NCBI RefSeq assembly: GCF_900114535.1
Contig: NZ_FOTK01000022.1
Coordinates: 1 to 64,000, forward strand
Length of the DNA: 64,000 bases
Direction of reading: 5' to 3'
DNA from: Methylobacterium pseudosasicola
GTDB taxonomy: Bacteria; Pseudomonadota; Alphaproteobacteria; Rhizobiales; Beijerinckiaceae
Shown here one piece after another: positions 42,312 through 53,154 of this stretch (its first letter is position 1; every line of letters starts with the position of its first letter). Under the pieces are notes generated by a model. The model was given only the letters and a program-made list of their open reading frames with translations. It was not told the origin of the DNA and ran no database searches. Position numbers and translations under genes: made by a program.

Positions 42312-42436
42312 GCCCCGCACTGTCCCAGGACGGCGGGCATAGGGTTAGGCGATGGTTAAGCATCGCCGGTGTTCGCTGACATGCCCGGGCTGCCCTGATT
42401 CGCGGCAGCCCCGGGCCTCACTCTGGGCAGGACGAG

Positions 42437-43063
42437 ATGAGAGATCCGATCGACGTCTACAACAACGCACTCGTGCCGATGGTCGTCGAGCAGTCGAGCC
42501 GCGGCGAGCGCGCCTTCGACATCTACTCCCGCCTCCTGCGCGAGCGCATCATCTTCCTCACCGGTCCCGTTGAGGATTACGGTGCGTCGCTGATCGTGGC
42601 GCAGCTGCTGTTTCTCGAGGCCGAGAACCCCAAGAAGGAAATTTCCTTCTATATCAATTCCCCCGGCGGCGTTGTGACCTCGGGCCTGTCGATCTACGAC
42701 ACGATGCAGTTCATCCGCTGCCCGGTGACGACCCTGTGCGTCGGCCAGGCCGCCTCGATGGGCTCGCTTCTGCTCACCGCCGGTGAGCCCGGGCACCGTT
42801 TCGCCCTGCCGAACGCCCGGATCATGGTCCACCAGCCCTCCGGCGGCTTCCAGGGCCAGGCCACCGACATCCTGATCCATGCCCGCGAGATCGAGGCGCT
42901 GAAGCGGCGCCTGAACGAGATCTACGTGAAGCATACCGGCCGTGACTACGCAGCCATTGAGAACGCGCTGGAGCGCGACAATTTCATGACAGCGGATGCG
43001 GCCAAGGAGTTCGGCCTCATCGACGAGGTCATCCAGAAGCGTCCCGAGCCCGCAGCCGCCTGA
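42437..43063 (+). CDS. clpP: ATP-dependent Clp protease, proteolytic subunit
   Basis: The 208-residue serine protease has its catalytic Ser in CVGQAASMGSLLLTAG, His in ARIMVHQPSGGFQGQATD and the Asp near the C-terminus in HTGRDYAAIE. It forms the tetradecamer that works with ClpX (downstream) and ClpA. Length and ends are normal. clpX starts 184 bases later, probably with its own promoter. Confidence 0.98.
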   Translation: MRDPIDVYNNALVPMVVEQSSRGERAFDIYSRLLRERIIFLTGPVEDYGASLIVAQLLFLEAENPKKEISFYINSPGGVVTSGLSIYDTMQFIRCPVTTLCVGQAASMGSLLLTAGEPGHRFALPNARIMVHQPSGGFQGQATDILIHAREIEALKRRLNEIYVKHTGRDYAAIENALERDNFMTADAAKEFGLIDEVIQKRPEPAAA

Positions 43064-43247
43064 GGGTTGCGTCGCCTGACCGCCGCGGCGTGGCCTTGAT
43101 CCCGCCGCGGCAGCGTGTTTGCATCCGATGACAGGGCCCATCGGTCAAAGGCGCGCAGCATACTGTTTCTTTAAACGGGCCCCCTTACGTTGAAGCGATG
43201 CGCGTGCGCCCTTAGCCGGCTGCGTACGCGACGAATCGGAGACCGAT

Positions 43248-44519
43248 ATGAGCAAGACTGGCGGCAACGACTCCAAGAGCACGCTGTATTGCTCGTTCTG
43301 CGGCAAGAGCCAGCACGAGGTCCGCAAGCTGATCGCCGGCCCGACCGTGTTCATCTGCGACGAGTGCGTCGAGCTGTGCATGGACATCATCCGCGAGGAG
43401 TCGAAATCCTCGCTGGTGAAGAGCCGCGATGGCGTCCCGACCCCGAAGGAGATCCGGCGGGTCCTCGACGATTACGTCATCGGCCAGGACTTCGCCAAGA
43501 AGGTCCTCTCGGTCGCGGTCCACAACCACTACAAGCGGCTCGCGCACGCGACGAAGCACAACGACGTCGAGTTGGCCAAGTCCAACATCATGCTGATCGG
43601 GCCGACCGGCTCGGGCAAGACCCTGCTCGCGCAGACCCTGGCCCGAATCCTCGACGTTCCGTTCACCATGGCGGACGCCACGACCCTGACCGAGGCCGGC
43701 TATGTCGGCGAGGATGTGGAAAACATCATCCTCAAGCTGCTCCAGGCCTCGGACTACAACGTCGAGCGGGCGCAGCGCGGCATCGTCTACATCGATGAGA
43801 TCGACAAGATCTCCCGCAAGTCCGACAACCCGTCGATCACCCGCGACGTGTCCGGCGAGGGCGTGCAGCAGGCGCTCCTGAAGATCATGGAGGGCACGGT
43901 CGCCTCCGTGCCGCCGCAGGGCGGCCGCAAGCATCCGCAGCAGGAATTCCTGCAGGTCGACACCACCAACATCCTGTTCATCTGCGGCGGCGCCTTCGCG
44001 GGGCTGGAGCGGATCATTTCCCAGCGCGGCAAGGGCACCTCGATCGGCTTCGGCGCCAGCGTGCAGGCCCCGGACGACCGCCGCACCGGCGAGATCTTCC
44101 GCTCGGTGGAGCCCGAGGATCTGCTGAAGTTCGGCCTCATCCCCGAGTTCGTCGGCCGCCTGCCGGTCCTGGCGACTCTTGAGGATCTCGACGAAGCCGC
44201 GCTGAAGAAGATCCTTCAGGAGCCGAAGAACGCCCTGGTGAAGCAGTACCAGCGGCTGTTCGAGATGGAGAATGTCGACCTGACGTTCCAGGACGATGCG
44301 CTGTCGCTGGTCGCCCGCAAGGCGATCGAGCGGAAGACCGGCGCCCGCGGCCTGCGCTCGATCCTGGAGACGATCCTGCTCGACACGATGTACGATCTGC
44401 CGGGTCTCGAATCCGTGGAACAGGTTGTGATCGGTCCCGAGGTGGTCGAGGGCAAATCGCGCCCGCTCTACATCCACGGCGACCGCAACAAGGAAGCGCC
44501 CGCCAGCGTAAGCGCGTAA
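43248..44519 (+). CDS. clpX: ATP-dependent Clp protease, ATPase subunit ClpX
   Basis: The 423-residue AAA+ unfoldase has an N-terminal zinc domain (CSFCGKSQHEVRKL, then CDECVELC), Walker A GPTGSGKTLLAQTLA, Walker B GIVYIDEIDKIS, the RKSDNPSITRDVSGEGVQQA pore region and sensor II GARGLRSILE. It recognises and unfolds substrates for ClpP. A G/C hairpin without a T run (44542-44563) lies after the stop and may only weaken transcription into lon. Confidence 0.98.
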   Translation: MSKTGGNDSKSTLYCSFCGKSQHEVRKLIAGPTVFICDECVELCMDIIREESKSSLVKSRDGVPTPKEIRRVLDDYVIGQDFAKKVLSVAVHNHYKRLAHATKHNDVELAKSNIMLIGPTGSGKTLLAQTLARILDVPFTMADATTLTEAGYVGEDVENIILKLLQASDYNVERAQRGIVYIDEIDKISRKSDNPSITRDVSGEGVQQALLKIMEGTVASVPPQGGRKHPQQEFLQVDTTNILFICGGAFAGLERIISQRGKGTSIGFGASVQAPDDRRTGEIFRSVEPEDLLKFGLIPEFVGRLPVLATLEDLDEAALKKILQEPKNALVKQYQRLFEMENVDLTFQDDALSLVARKAIERKTGARGLRSILETILLDTMYDLPGLESVEQVVIGPEVVEGKSRPLYIHGDRNKEAPASVSA

Positions 44520-44767
44520 GCGCTTGGTAGGGTTGCGTTAAGCGCCCGGCTCCGGCCGGGCGCGCCGCGGGGAACATCTTGAAAACGCTGCCCCCCGCAG
44601 CCACCTCAGGCTCATCGCGGTGGCCGCTCGCTCCTTCGAGGAACGGTCCGCGTCGCCAGCCGCAAAGTTCACGTCCATCCCGACCCTCGCGGCCCGGTCG
44701 GCCCCTGGCAGTCGGTTCGCCCCATCGTTGGGGGACCGAAGCTGGGCGTCCCTGAGAGGAAGTCACC

Positions 44768-47194
<2,427 letters not shown>

Positions 47195-47219
47195 CCGTCC
47201 CCGTGACGTGACGACAACA

Positions 47220-47251
47220 GCCCCCGGAGCCCGGCTCCGGGGGCTTTTTCG
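47220..47251 (+). terminator. Terminator of lon
   Basis: CCCCCGGAGC (47221-47230) pairs with GCTCCGGGGG (47234-47243) around a three-base loop; TTTTTC follows the stem. Confidence 0.92.
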
Positions 47252-47265
47252 TGGGAGGTCCGTCG

Positions 47266-47988
47266 ATGCGCATCCTGCTGATCAACCCCAACACGAGCCA
47301 GACTGTCACCGACCTCGTCGCCGGGCATGTGCGTCGGCAGATCGGTGATCGGGCGGAGCTGCTGGCTGTGACTGGCCGTTTCGGCGCCCGCTACATCGCG
47401 AGCCGTGCGGCCTCGGCCATCGCCGGCCATGCCGCTCTCGACGCCCTGGCCGAGCACGGCAACGGATGCGATGCGGTCTATCTTGCCTGCTTCGGCGATC
47501 CCGGCCTGCTCGCCCTGCGGGAGCTGTCCCCGGTGCCAGTGATCGGCATGGCCGAGGCGGCCTGCCATGAAGCCGCCACCGCGGGCCGATTCGGCATCGT
47601 GACCGGCGGCGCGGCCTGGGAGCCGATGCTCCGGAAATTCGTCGGCACGCTCGGCCTATCCGATCGCCTCGCAGCGATCACCACGGTCGCCCCGAGCGGC
47701 GGCGCCATCGCCGAAGACCCGGACCGTGCCCTCGCCGCCCTGGCGCAGGCCTGCCGCGACTGCCACGAAGCCGGCGCGGCGACGGTAATCCTCGGCGGTG
47801 CCGGCCTCGCAGGCCTCGCCCAGCGCCTCGCCCCGCAGGTCCCGTGCCCGCTGATCTGCTCGGTTGAAGCCGGCACCCGCGCAGTCCTGGCCGCCGCGGC
47901 CGCTCCTCCAGAGCTGACGGCGCGCCCGAACCCCATGGAGAGCATCGGCCTCGCGCCCACGCTCGCCCGCCGGCTGGCCGAGCCCTGA
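47266..47988 (+). CDS. Asp/Glu/hydantoin racemase family protein
   Basis: The 240-residue protein opens MRILLINPNTSQTVTDLVAG, the signature of the hydantoin racemase branch of the Asp/Glu racemase superfamily. The two cysteines of the two-base mechanism would be those in AVYLACFGDPGLLAL and CPLICSVEAGTRAVL. The second region here is LGGAGLAGLAQRL, so the exact second catalytic cysteine is less certain. Substrates may be hydantoins or allantoin-like compounds. GGGAGG lies eight bases before the ATG. No hydantoinase gene is adjacent. Confidence 0.82.
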   Translation: MRILLINPNTSQTVTDLVAGHVRRQIGDRAELLAVTGRFGARYIASRAASAIAGHAALDALAEHGNGCDAVYLACFGDPGLLALRELSPVPVIGMAEAACHEAATAGRFGIVTGGAAWEPMLRKFVGTLGLSDRLAAITTVAPSGGAIAEDPDRALAALAQACRDCHEAGAATVILGGAGLAGLAQRLAPQVPCPLICSVEAGTRAVLAAAAAPPELTARPNPMESIGLAPTLARRLAEP

Positions 47989-48037
47989 CGGAGCCCTCTT
48001 GCCTCACACCGACCCCATGCCGTAACGGTCGGCCGCC

Positions 48038-48113
48038 GGGCGGTTAGCTCAGTTGGTAGAGCGTCTCCTTTACACGGAGAGGGTCGGGGGTTCGAGTCCC
48101 TCACCGCCCACCA
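48038..48113 (+). tRNA. tRNA-Val (anticodon TAC), CCA encoded
   Basis: The 76-base cloverleaf has acceptor GGGCGGT/ACCGCCC, D-arm TAGCTCAGTTGGTAGAGC, anticodon stem TCTCC/GGAGA with loop TTTACAC, T-arm GGGGGTTCGAGTCCCT, and ACCA at the end. Confidence 0.97.
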
Positions 48114-48148
48114 GGACTGACCAAGGTCTGGGTCGGGTCTTCACGTTC

Positions 48149-48167
48149 GGGCGGTTCCCTCACCGCC
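48149..48167 (+). pseudogene. Collapsed tRNA-Val remnant or hairpin after tRNA-Val
   Basis: The 19 bases GGGCGGTTCCCTCACCGCC equal the first seven bases of the tRNA-Val above (GGGCGGT) joined to its bases 48097-48108 (TCCCTCACCGCC). They could be a tandem tRNA with its middle deleted. They also form a GGCGGT/ACCGCC hairpin that could stop transcription. Bases 48168-48372 contain nothing else recognised. Confidence 0.45.
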
Positions 48168-48372
48168 AATATTTCCCGCGTGCCTCGGGTGGTGTCGCGC
48201 ATCGTGGGAAAGAATCCCGTCGGTTCGCGGAAGGGCGAGCCGGTCATCGGCAAGCGCGCATCTGGATCCGGTAGGCGGCGCGCGCGTCAGCCCTAGCCTA
48301 GATGTCAGCGGTCGATCCGCGCTGCCCTCACACTACATACCCACGTCTGCGTGATGTGCCCGGAGATATGGT

Positions 48373-49260
48373 GTGCCTGTGCGTCTGCTGAACAACGGCA
48401 ACAACAAGATCCAGATCGCGCAGGATTTTTTGGACAAGTCCGATGGGACGATCACCATCAACGGTGACGGCAGCCATGTGCTGATCGGGGATGGGGCCAA
48501 CGCGTTCGAGCGGATGTCGCTCACCTGCGGGCCGAGCTCTACCGTCCATATCGGGCACGGCGTGCGCTTGGCCTCCGTGCAGATCTATGTCTGCCCGCAT
48601 TCCAAGCTCTTGATCGGGCATCACAGCGCGTTTGCCAACGAGGGCCAGGTCTACGTCCATGAGACGAAGCCGATCACGATTGGGCACAATTGCCTGATCT
48701 CGGAGGGCGTCAATTTCTGGGTGAGTGACGCCCATTCGATCATCGATCTGGATTCCGGCCGGCGGATCAACCCGTCCCGGCCGATCCATGTCGGCCACCG
48801 GGTCTGGCTCGGCCGCAATGTCAGCGTGTTCAAGGGCGCGCATATCGGCGACGGCGCGATCATCGGGGCCCAGTCGATCGTCAGCGGCGTGATCCCGGGC
48901 AACACCCTGGCCTACGGGTCGCCCGCCCGGGTCGTGCGCGAGAACGTCAGCTGGGACATCAACCTGCTCCCCGATGACGGGTCCGATCCCGTCCTGTCAC
49001 GCGAGAGGCCGCGACCGGCCGATGGCTCGGCCCGGGGGGCAGAGGGTCGGCTCGCCCTGGCCGAGGCGAACTACCGGACGGAGGCTGTCCAGACCGTGCT
49101 GGCGGCGGTCCTCGCCTGTCAAAGCTGGCGCGGCTTGGACCGCAAGAAATTCCGGCGGTTGATCGGTGAGGCGAGCAGCGCGATCCCCGATGAGGGACCG
49201 GCCTCGGTGCAGCACGCGGTCCTGCTTGCCGAAGCCCGCAAGGTCCTGTGGCTTGGGTGA
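48373..49260 (+). CDS. Hexapeptide-repeat (left-handed beta-helix) acyltransferase-like protein
   Basis: In this 295-residue protein, hexapeptide repeats run from about residue 30 to 190 (VLIGDGANAFERM, VHIGHGVRLASVQIYV, ITIGHNCLISEGV, IHVGHRVWLGRNVSVFKGAH). They end in GVIPGNTLAYGSPARVVREN, as in O-acetyltransferases of surface sugars. SDAHSIID supplies the catalytic-type histidine. The last 90 residues are helical and not recognised. It starts with GTG at 48373. Its stop lies inside the start of a small unknown gene, so the two are probably coupled. The acceptor is unknown; capsule or exopolysaccharide modification is inferred. Confidence 0.78.
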   Translation: MPVRLLNNGNNKIQIAQDFLDKSDGTITINGDGSHVLIGDGANAFERMSLTCGPSSTVHIGHGVRLASVQIYVCPHSKLLIGHHSAFANEGQVYVHETKPITIGHNCLISEGVNFWVSDAHSIIDLDSGRRINPSRPIHVGHRVWLGRNVSVFKGAHIGDGAIIGAQSIVSGVIPGNTLAYGSPARVVRENVSWDINLLPDDGSDPVLSRERPRPADGSARGAEGRLALAEANYRTEAVQTVLAAVLACQSWRGLDRKKFRRLIGEASSAIPDEGPASVQHAVLLAEARKVLWLG

Positions 49261-49513
49261 GCGCCCCTCCGCCCCGTCGGTTCACTATGTCGGCTTCCGG
49301 GACGACCGCTACTGGAACGCGGTCCGCATTTTCGGCGGCCCGCGGGTGATCCATCGGCGCTGGGATTTCTACGCGAGCCGCGATGTCGGGCCGGGGGACG
49401 TGGTGATCTTCGCCGAGGGCGACGAGACGCAGCCGCTCGCCGATCGCAACGCCACCGATATCGACGAGCGCTGGCTGCCCGGGCCGCCTCCGGATCCGTG
49501 CGGAGACGACTAG
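49253..49513 (+). CDS. Small protein of unknown function, overlapping the acyltransferase end
   Basis: The protein has about 86 residues if read from the TTG at 49253. The coherent sequence VHYVGFRDDRYWNAVRIFGG continues with PRVIHRRWDFYASRDVGPGD and VVIFAEGDE, a compact alpha/beta protein rich in aromatic and charged residues. A clean start is lacking: no ATG or GTG in this frame gives a natural N-terminus, so the TTG is tentative. The end meets the convergent hydrolase gene (four-base overlap). Not recognised. Confidence 0.55.
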   Translation: MGERPSAPSVHYVGFRDDRYWNAVRIFGGPRVIHRRWDFYASRDVGPGDVVIFAEGDETQPLADRNATDIDERWLPGPPPDPCGDD

Positions 49514-50415
49514 CGCCCGATCGACAGGGCCGCCCTTACGACCGCGTCGGTGTGGAGATGGGGGAACATGTGGCCGGCCCCGGGCAGCATCTCCAGCGTC
49601 GCCGTCGGGATCATCCGGGCGGCCGCGGCCCCGTGGAGGTAGGAATTCACTACGATGTCGGCGCCGCCGCACAGGATGCGGGTGGGGACCCGGAGGCTGG
49701 AATAGCGCATTGCGCTGCGGGTGAGCGCCGGCCAGAGCCAGCCGGCATCCTCGCCCTCGGCGGTGATCTGCGCGGCACGGCCCGCGAGGGCGAACGGGAA
49801 GTTCTGGCGGAAGCGCTGCGGCATCGTCTGGGGCAGGAACATCGCGTTCCAGAGCAGCGGCAGCAGAGCCGGATCGCTCGACGCGTGCAAGATCCGGGTC
49901 AGGACATCGCCGCCCAGCGGCAGCGCCCGCGGCCCGAACAGCAGATGCTCCAGGCGCAGTTCCGGGAAGCAGACCGGTGCCAGGGAGACGATCCCGGCGA
50001 TCTCGTCCGGGTAGAGCATCCCGTAGGCCAGCGCGACCGCACCGCCGAACGAGTGGCCGAGGATCACCGGCCGCTCCAGGCCGAGCTGTTGGATCGCTTC
50101 CCGGATACACGCGGCCTGATCCCAGATGTCGGCGGCGCGCCCGCGCGGCCGCAGGCTGAACCCATGGCCGGGGCGGTCGACGGCGACCACCCGGAAATGC
50201 TCGGCCAAGGCCGGCACCGGCCCGAGCCATTGATCTTCCAGGCACATCAGCGTGCCGTGGATCGCCACGAGATCCGGGCCAGAGCCCGTCTCGGCATACG
50301 CGATGGTCCGGTCGTCCGGCAGATGGACGAACCGGCGCGGAACGATGCGGGGATCGGCCTGCTCACCCGGTGTCGGATGGGCCGGCCCCGGGAGGGAGCG
50401 CGCAGCGAGGGCCAA
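49510..50415 (-). CDS. Alpha/beta hydrolase
   Basis: The 301-residue protein has the nucleophile elbow GHSFGGAVAL (Ser near residue 124), the oxyanion region AIHGTLMC, a late Asp in ILCGGADIVV and the catalytic His in PGAGHMFPHL. The substrate is unknown. The proposed start is a TTG directly after the stop of the SDR gene, so translation is probably coupled to it. A conserved fold begins only near residue 28, so a later start is possible but no good one is seen. It is probably the second gene of an SDR-hydrolase operon. Confidence 0.85.
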   Translation of the reverse strand: MALAARSLPGPAHPTPGEQADPRIVPRRFVHLPDDRTIAYAETGSGPDLVAIHGTLMCLEDQWLGPVPALAEHFRVVAVDRPGHGFSLRPRGRAADIWDQAACIREAIQQLGLERPVILGHSFGGAVALAYGMLYPDEIAGIVSLAPVCFPELRLEHLLFGPRALPLGGDVLTRILHASSDPALLPLLWNAMFLPQTMPQRFRQNFPFALAGRAAQITAEGEDAGWLWPALTRSAMRYSSLRVPTRILCGGADIVVNSYLHGAAAARMIPTATLEMLPGAGHMFPHLHTDAVVRAALSIGR

Positions 50416-51429
50416 TTACAGGCGCTTCCTGCGGGCCGGAGCGGTCCCAATCAGGGTCAGGGCCGCCACTGTGCCGACCCCGAGGAGCCCGGCCGCCGTC
50501 GCCAGCGGGTGGAGGCTCGCCCGGGTATAGGCGCTGGTGCGCATCACGTAGACGGGCGGGTCGCCGCGGGTGACGCCGGCCGGGACCGGCGCGTGCAGGG
50601 CGCCCGCCGGGTCGCGGGGCGGGATCCCGCGCTTCTGCATCGCGATGATCGCCGGGCCCATGTGATCGTAGGCGCCCGGGGCGAATTCCTTGCCGGCGAC
50701 GAAGGCCTTGCCGGCGCCACCGACGAAGATGTCGCGCTGCGGATGCACGGCAGCGTGCAGGATCGCGTTGGCGACCTCCTCGGGGGGGTAGATCGGCGGC
50801 GGCAGGCTCGGCTCCCGGTCCATGTAGTTGCGGGCGCGCTGCGGCAGGGGCGTGTCGATCGAGGCCGGCTTGACCAGCGTCACCGAGATCGGCGCATCCT
50901 CGACCATCAGCTCCATGCGCAGGGCCTCGGTGAAGCCTTTCACCGCGTGCTTCGAGGCCGCGTACATGCCCTGGAATGGGAAGGCGAGGTCGGAGGCGAT
51001 GCTGCCGACATTGATCAGCGCGCCACCCTGCTCGTGCAGGTGTTCCACGGCGACGAGCGACCCGTAGATCGTGCCCCAGAGATTGGTCTGAATCAGGCGC
51101 TGATGGTCTTCATCGCTGATTTCACGCAGGCGGCCGTAGATCGAGGCGCCCGCGACATTGACCCAGGTGTCGAAGCCACCGAACGTGGCGATCGCCCGGT
51201 CGGCAACCGCCTGGACGTCGGCGCGGTTGCCGACATCGGCGACCACATGGAGCGCCTTGCCGCCGACGCCTTCGATCTCGGCCTGGATCTTGGCCAGAGC
51301 ATCGCCGCTGCGCGCGGCCAGCACGACCCGGGCGCCGCGCTCCGCCGCCATCCGGGCGGTCGCGAGGCCGATCCCGGACGATGCGCCGGTGATCACCACG
51401 ACCTGCTCGCTGAGCGGCTTATGCTTCAT
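50416..51429 (-). CDS. SDR-family oxidoreductase with C-terminal membrane segment
   Basis: The 337-residue protein has a Rossmann loop VVITGASSGIGLATAR, a catalytic Ser in INVGSIASDLAFPF and YxxxK in MYAASKHAVKGF. The last 40 residues carry a hydrophobic helix (LATAAGLLGVGTVAALTLIG) and a basic tail, so the enzyme is likely tethered to the membrane. This extended type is common in Rhizobiales near catalase or hydrolase genes. The substrate is unknown. The ATG at 51429 starts the fold properly. The hydrolase gene follows without a gap. Confidence 0.88.
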   Translation of the reverse strand: MKHKPLSEQVVVITGASSGIGLATARMAAERGARVVLAARSGDALAKIQAEIEGVGGKALHVVADVGNRADVQAVADRAIATFGGFDTWVNVAGASIYGRLREISDEDHQRLIQTNLWGTIYGSLVAVEHLHEQGGALINVGSIASDLAFPFQGMYAASKHAVKGFTEALRMELMVEDAPISVTLVKPASIDTPLPQRARNYMDREPSLPPPIYPPEEVANAILHAAVHPQRDIFVGGAGKAFVAGKEFAPGAYDHMGPAIIAMQKRGIPPRDPAGALHAPVPAGVTRGDPPVYVMRTSAYTRASLHPLATAAGLLGVGTVAALTLIGTAPARRKRL

Positions 51430-51565
51430 CGGTCTTCCCCACATCCGCGATCGGGCGACCGGCCACGGGGCCGGCGCATTCACGCTCAGAGGGTTAGTCG
51501 CCCGGCAGCCCGCATGGTTCCGAAGCGGCGGGGGGCGATCACGTCGCAGGCGCCGTCGGGGGATC

Positions 51566-52996
51566 TCAGCGCCCGTAGATATCCTCGACGCGGATGATGT
51601 CGTCCTCGCCGGTGTACGAGCCGACCTGGACCTCGATCAGCTCCAGCGGGATCTTGCCGGGATTGTTCAGCCGGTGCATCGACCCGATCGGCAGATACAC
51701 CGCCTCGTTCTCGTGGACGAGCACCACCCGCTCGTCCACCGTCACCTCCGCGGTGCCGCGCACCACCACCCAGTGCTCCGCCCGGTGGTAGTGCTTCTGC
51801 AGCGACAGACGTCCCCCCGGCACGACCTGGATCCGCTTCACCTGGAAGCGCTCGCCGATGTCGATCCGCTGGTACCACCCCCACGGCCGGTACATCCGCA
51901 GATGCGCGTCCGCCTCCGGCTCGCCGGACGCCCGCAGGGCGTTGACCAGCTGCTTGACCTCCCCCGAGCGCGCTTTCGACGCCACCAGCACCGCGTCCGG
52001 CGTCGAGACCACGACGACATCCTCCAGACCCACCACCGCGGTCAGGCCCTCGCCCTGGCTGTGCACCAGGCTGTTCTTCGTGCCGATCAGCGACACCCGG
52101 CCCCGCACCGCGTTGCCCTCGGCATCGTGGTCCAGCACCTGCCAGACCGCGTCCCAGGTCCCGACATCCGACCACGGGAACGACACCGGCAGAACCCCGG
52201 CCCGCGCCGTCCGCTCCATCACCGCGTAGTCGATCGATGTCTTCGGCGCCCGGGCGAAGGCCTCGCCGTCGAGCCGGACGAAGTCGAGGTCCGTCACGGC
52301 CGCATCGAGGGCGGCGCGGGCGGCGTCGAGGACGTCGGGTACGAAGGCTTCGAGCTCGGCCAGCATCAGGTCGGCGCGGAACAGGAAGTAGCCCGAGTTC
52401 CACAAAGCCCCGTCCGCGATCAGCGCCTCGGCGCCGGCCCGATCCGGCTTCTCCACGAACTTTTCCACCCGCGCGGCGCCCTGCGCCTCGGGGATCGGGG
52501 CGCCGCGCCGGATGTAGCCGTAATCCGAGGCCGGGCGGGTCGGCTCGATGCCGAGCGTCATGGTGTAGCCGGCCCGCGCGCCGATGGCGGCGGCCTTGAC
52601 GGCGTCGACGAAGGCCTGCGTGTCCGGCACGACGTGGTCGGCGGCCATGATCAGCACCACGGCCTGCGGGTCGATCGCGGCGGCGTGCAGCGCCGCCACC
52701 GCCACCGCGGCGGCGCTGTCGCGCCCTTGCGGTTCGAGCACGATGTCGGCGGCGATCCCGCACTGGCCGCACTGCTCGGCGACGATGAACCGGGCCTCGG
52801 CCGAGGCGATCACGGTGGGCTTGGCGAACACGGACGCGTCGGCGACGCGCTCCAGGCTGGCCTGGAAGGTCGAGGTTTTCGCGTCCACCAGCCGGGCGAA
52901 CTGCTTGGGCATGCTCTCCCGCGACGCCGGCCACAGACGCGTCCCCGTGCCACCGCACAGGATCATGGGATGGATGACGATGTCGGATCGGGACAT
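51566..52996 (-). CDS. Mannose-1-phosphate guanylyltransferase / mannose-6-phosphate isomerase
   Basis: The 476-residue type II bifunctional enzyme has an N-terminal nucleotidyltransferase with PMILCGGTGTRLWPASRESM and KFVEKPD (the FVEKP mannose-1-phosphate site). The C-terminal cupin isomerase (about 350-470) contains PWGWYQRIDIGERFQVKRIQ and HYHRAEHWVVVRGTAEV with metal-ligand histidines. It makes GDP-mannose for exopolysaccharide or LPS. It is divergent from selA. No other capsule genes are adjacent, although the glycosyltransferases at 7-11 kb and the acyltransferase at 48.4 kb could use its product. Confidence 0.95.
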   Translation of the reverse strand: MSRSDIVIHPMILCGGTGTRLWPASRESMPKQFARLVDAKTSTFQASLERVADASVFAKPTVIASAEARFIVAEQCGQCGIAADIVLEPQGRDSAAAVAVAALHAAAIDPQAVVLIMAADHVVPDTQAFVDAVKAAAIGARAGYTMTLGIEPTRPASDYGYIRRGAPIPEAQGAARVEKFVEKPDRAGAEALIADGALWNSGYFLFRADLMLAELEAFVPDVLDAARAALDAAVTDLDFVRLDGEAFARAPKTSIDYAVMERTARAGVLPVSFPWSDVGTWDAVWQVLDHDAEGNAVRGRVSLIGTKNSLVHSQGEGLTAVVGLEDVVVVSTPDAVLVASKARSGEVKQLVNALRASGEPEADAHLRMYRPWGWYQRIDIGERFQVKRIQVVPGGRLSLQKHYHRAEHWVVVRGTAEVTVDERVVLVHENEAVYLPIGSMHRLNNPGKIPLELIEVQVGSYTGEDDIIRVEDIYGR

Positions 52997-53154
52997 GGGC
53001 GGCGTCTCCCGCGGGTCGGCGATGGATGCGGGGCCGGCCGCTTCATTCACCGGGAGCCCTTAAACTTAGGCCGCTCCGGTGCCAATCCTGCGGGGATCGC
53101 GCGCGCCGCGCCGGGCTGGTCCCGGGCGCGGCGATCGTTATCTCTCAGCGGCAC

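Noticed and set aside
44542..44563. A terminator between clpX and lon
   Set aside because: The hairpin is strong but is followed by GCCGCGGGGAAC without a T run, so it is not called a Rho-independent terminator.
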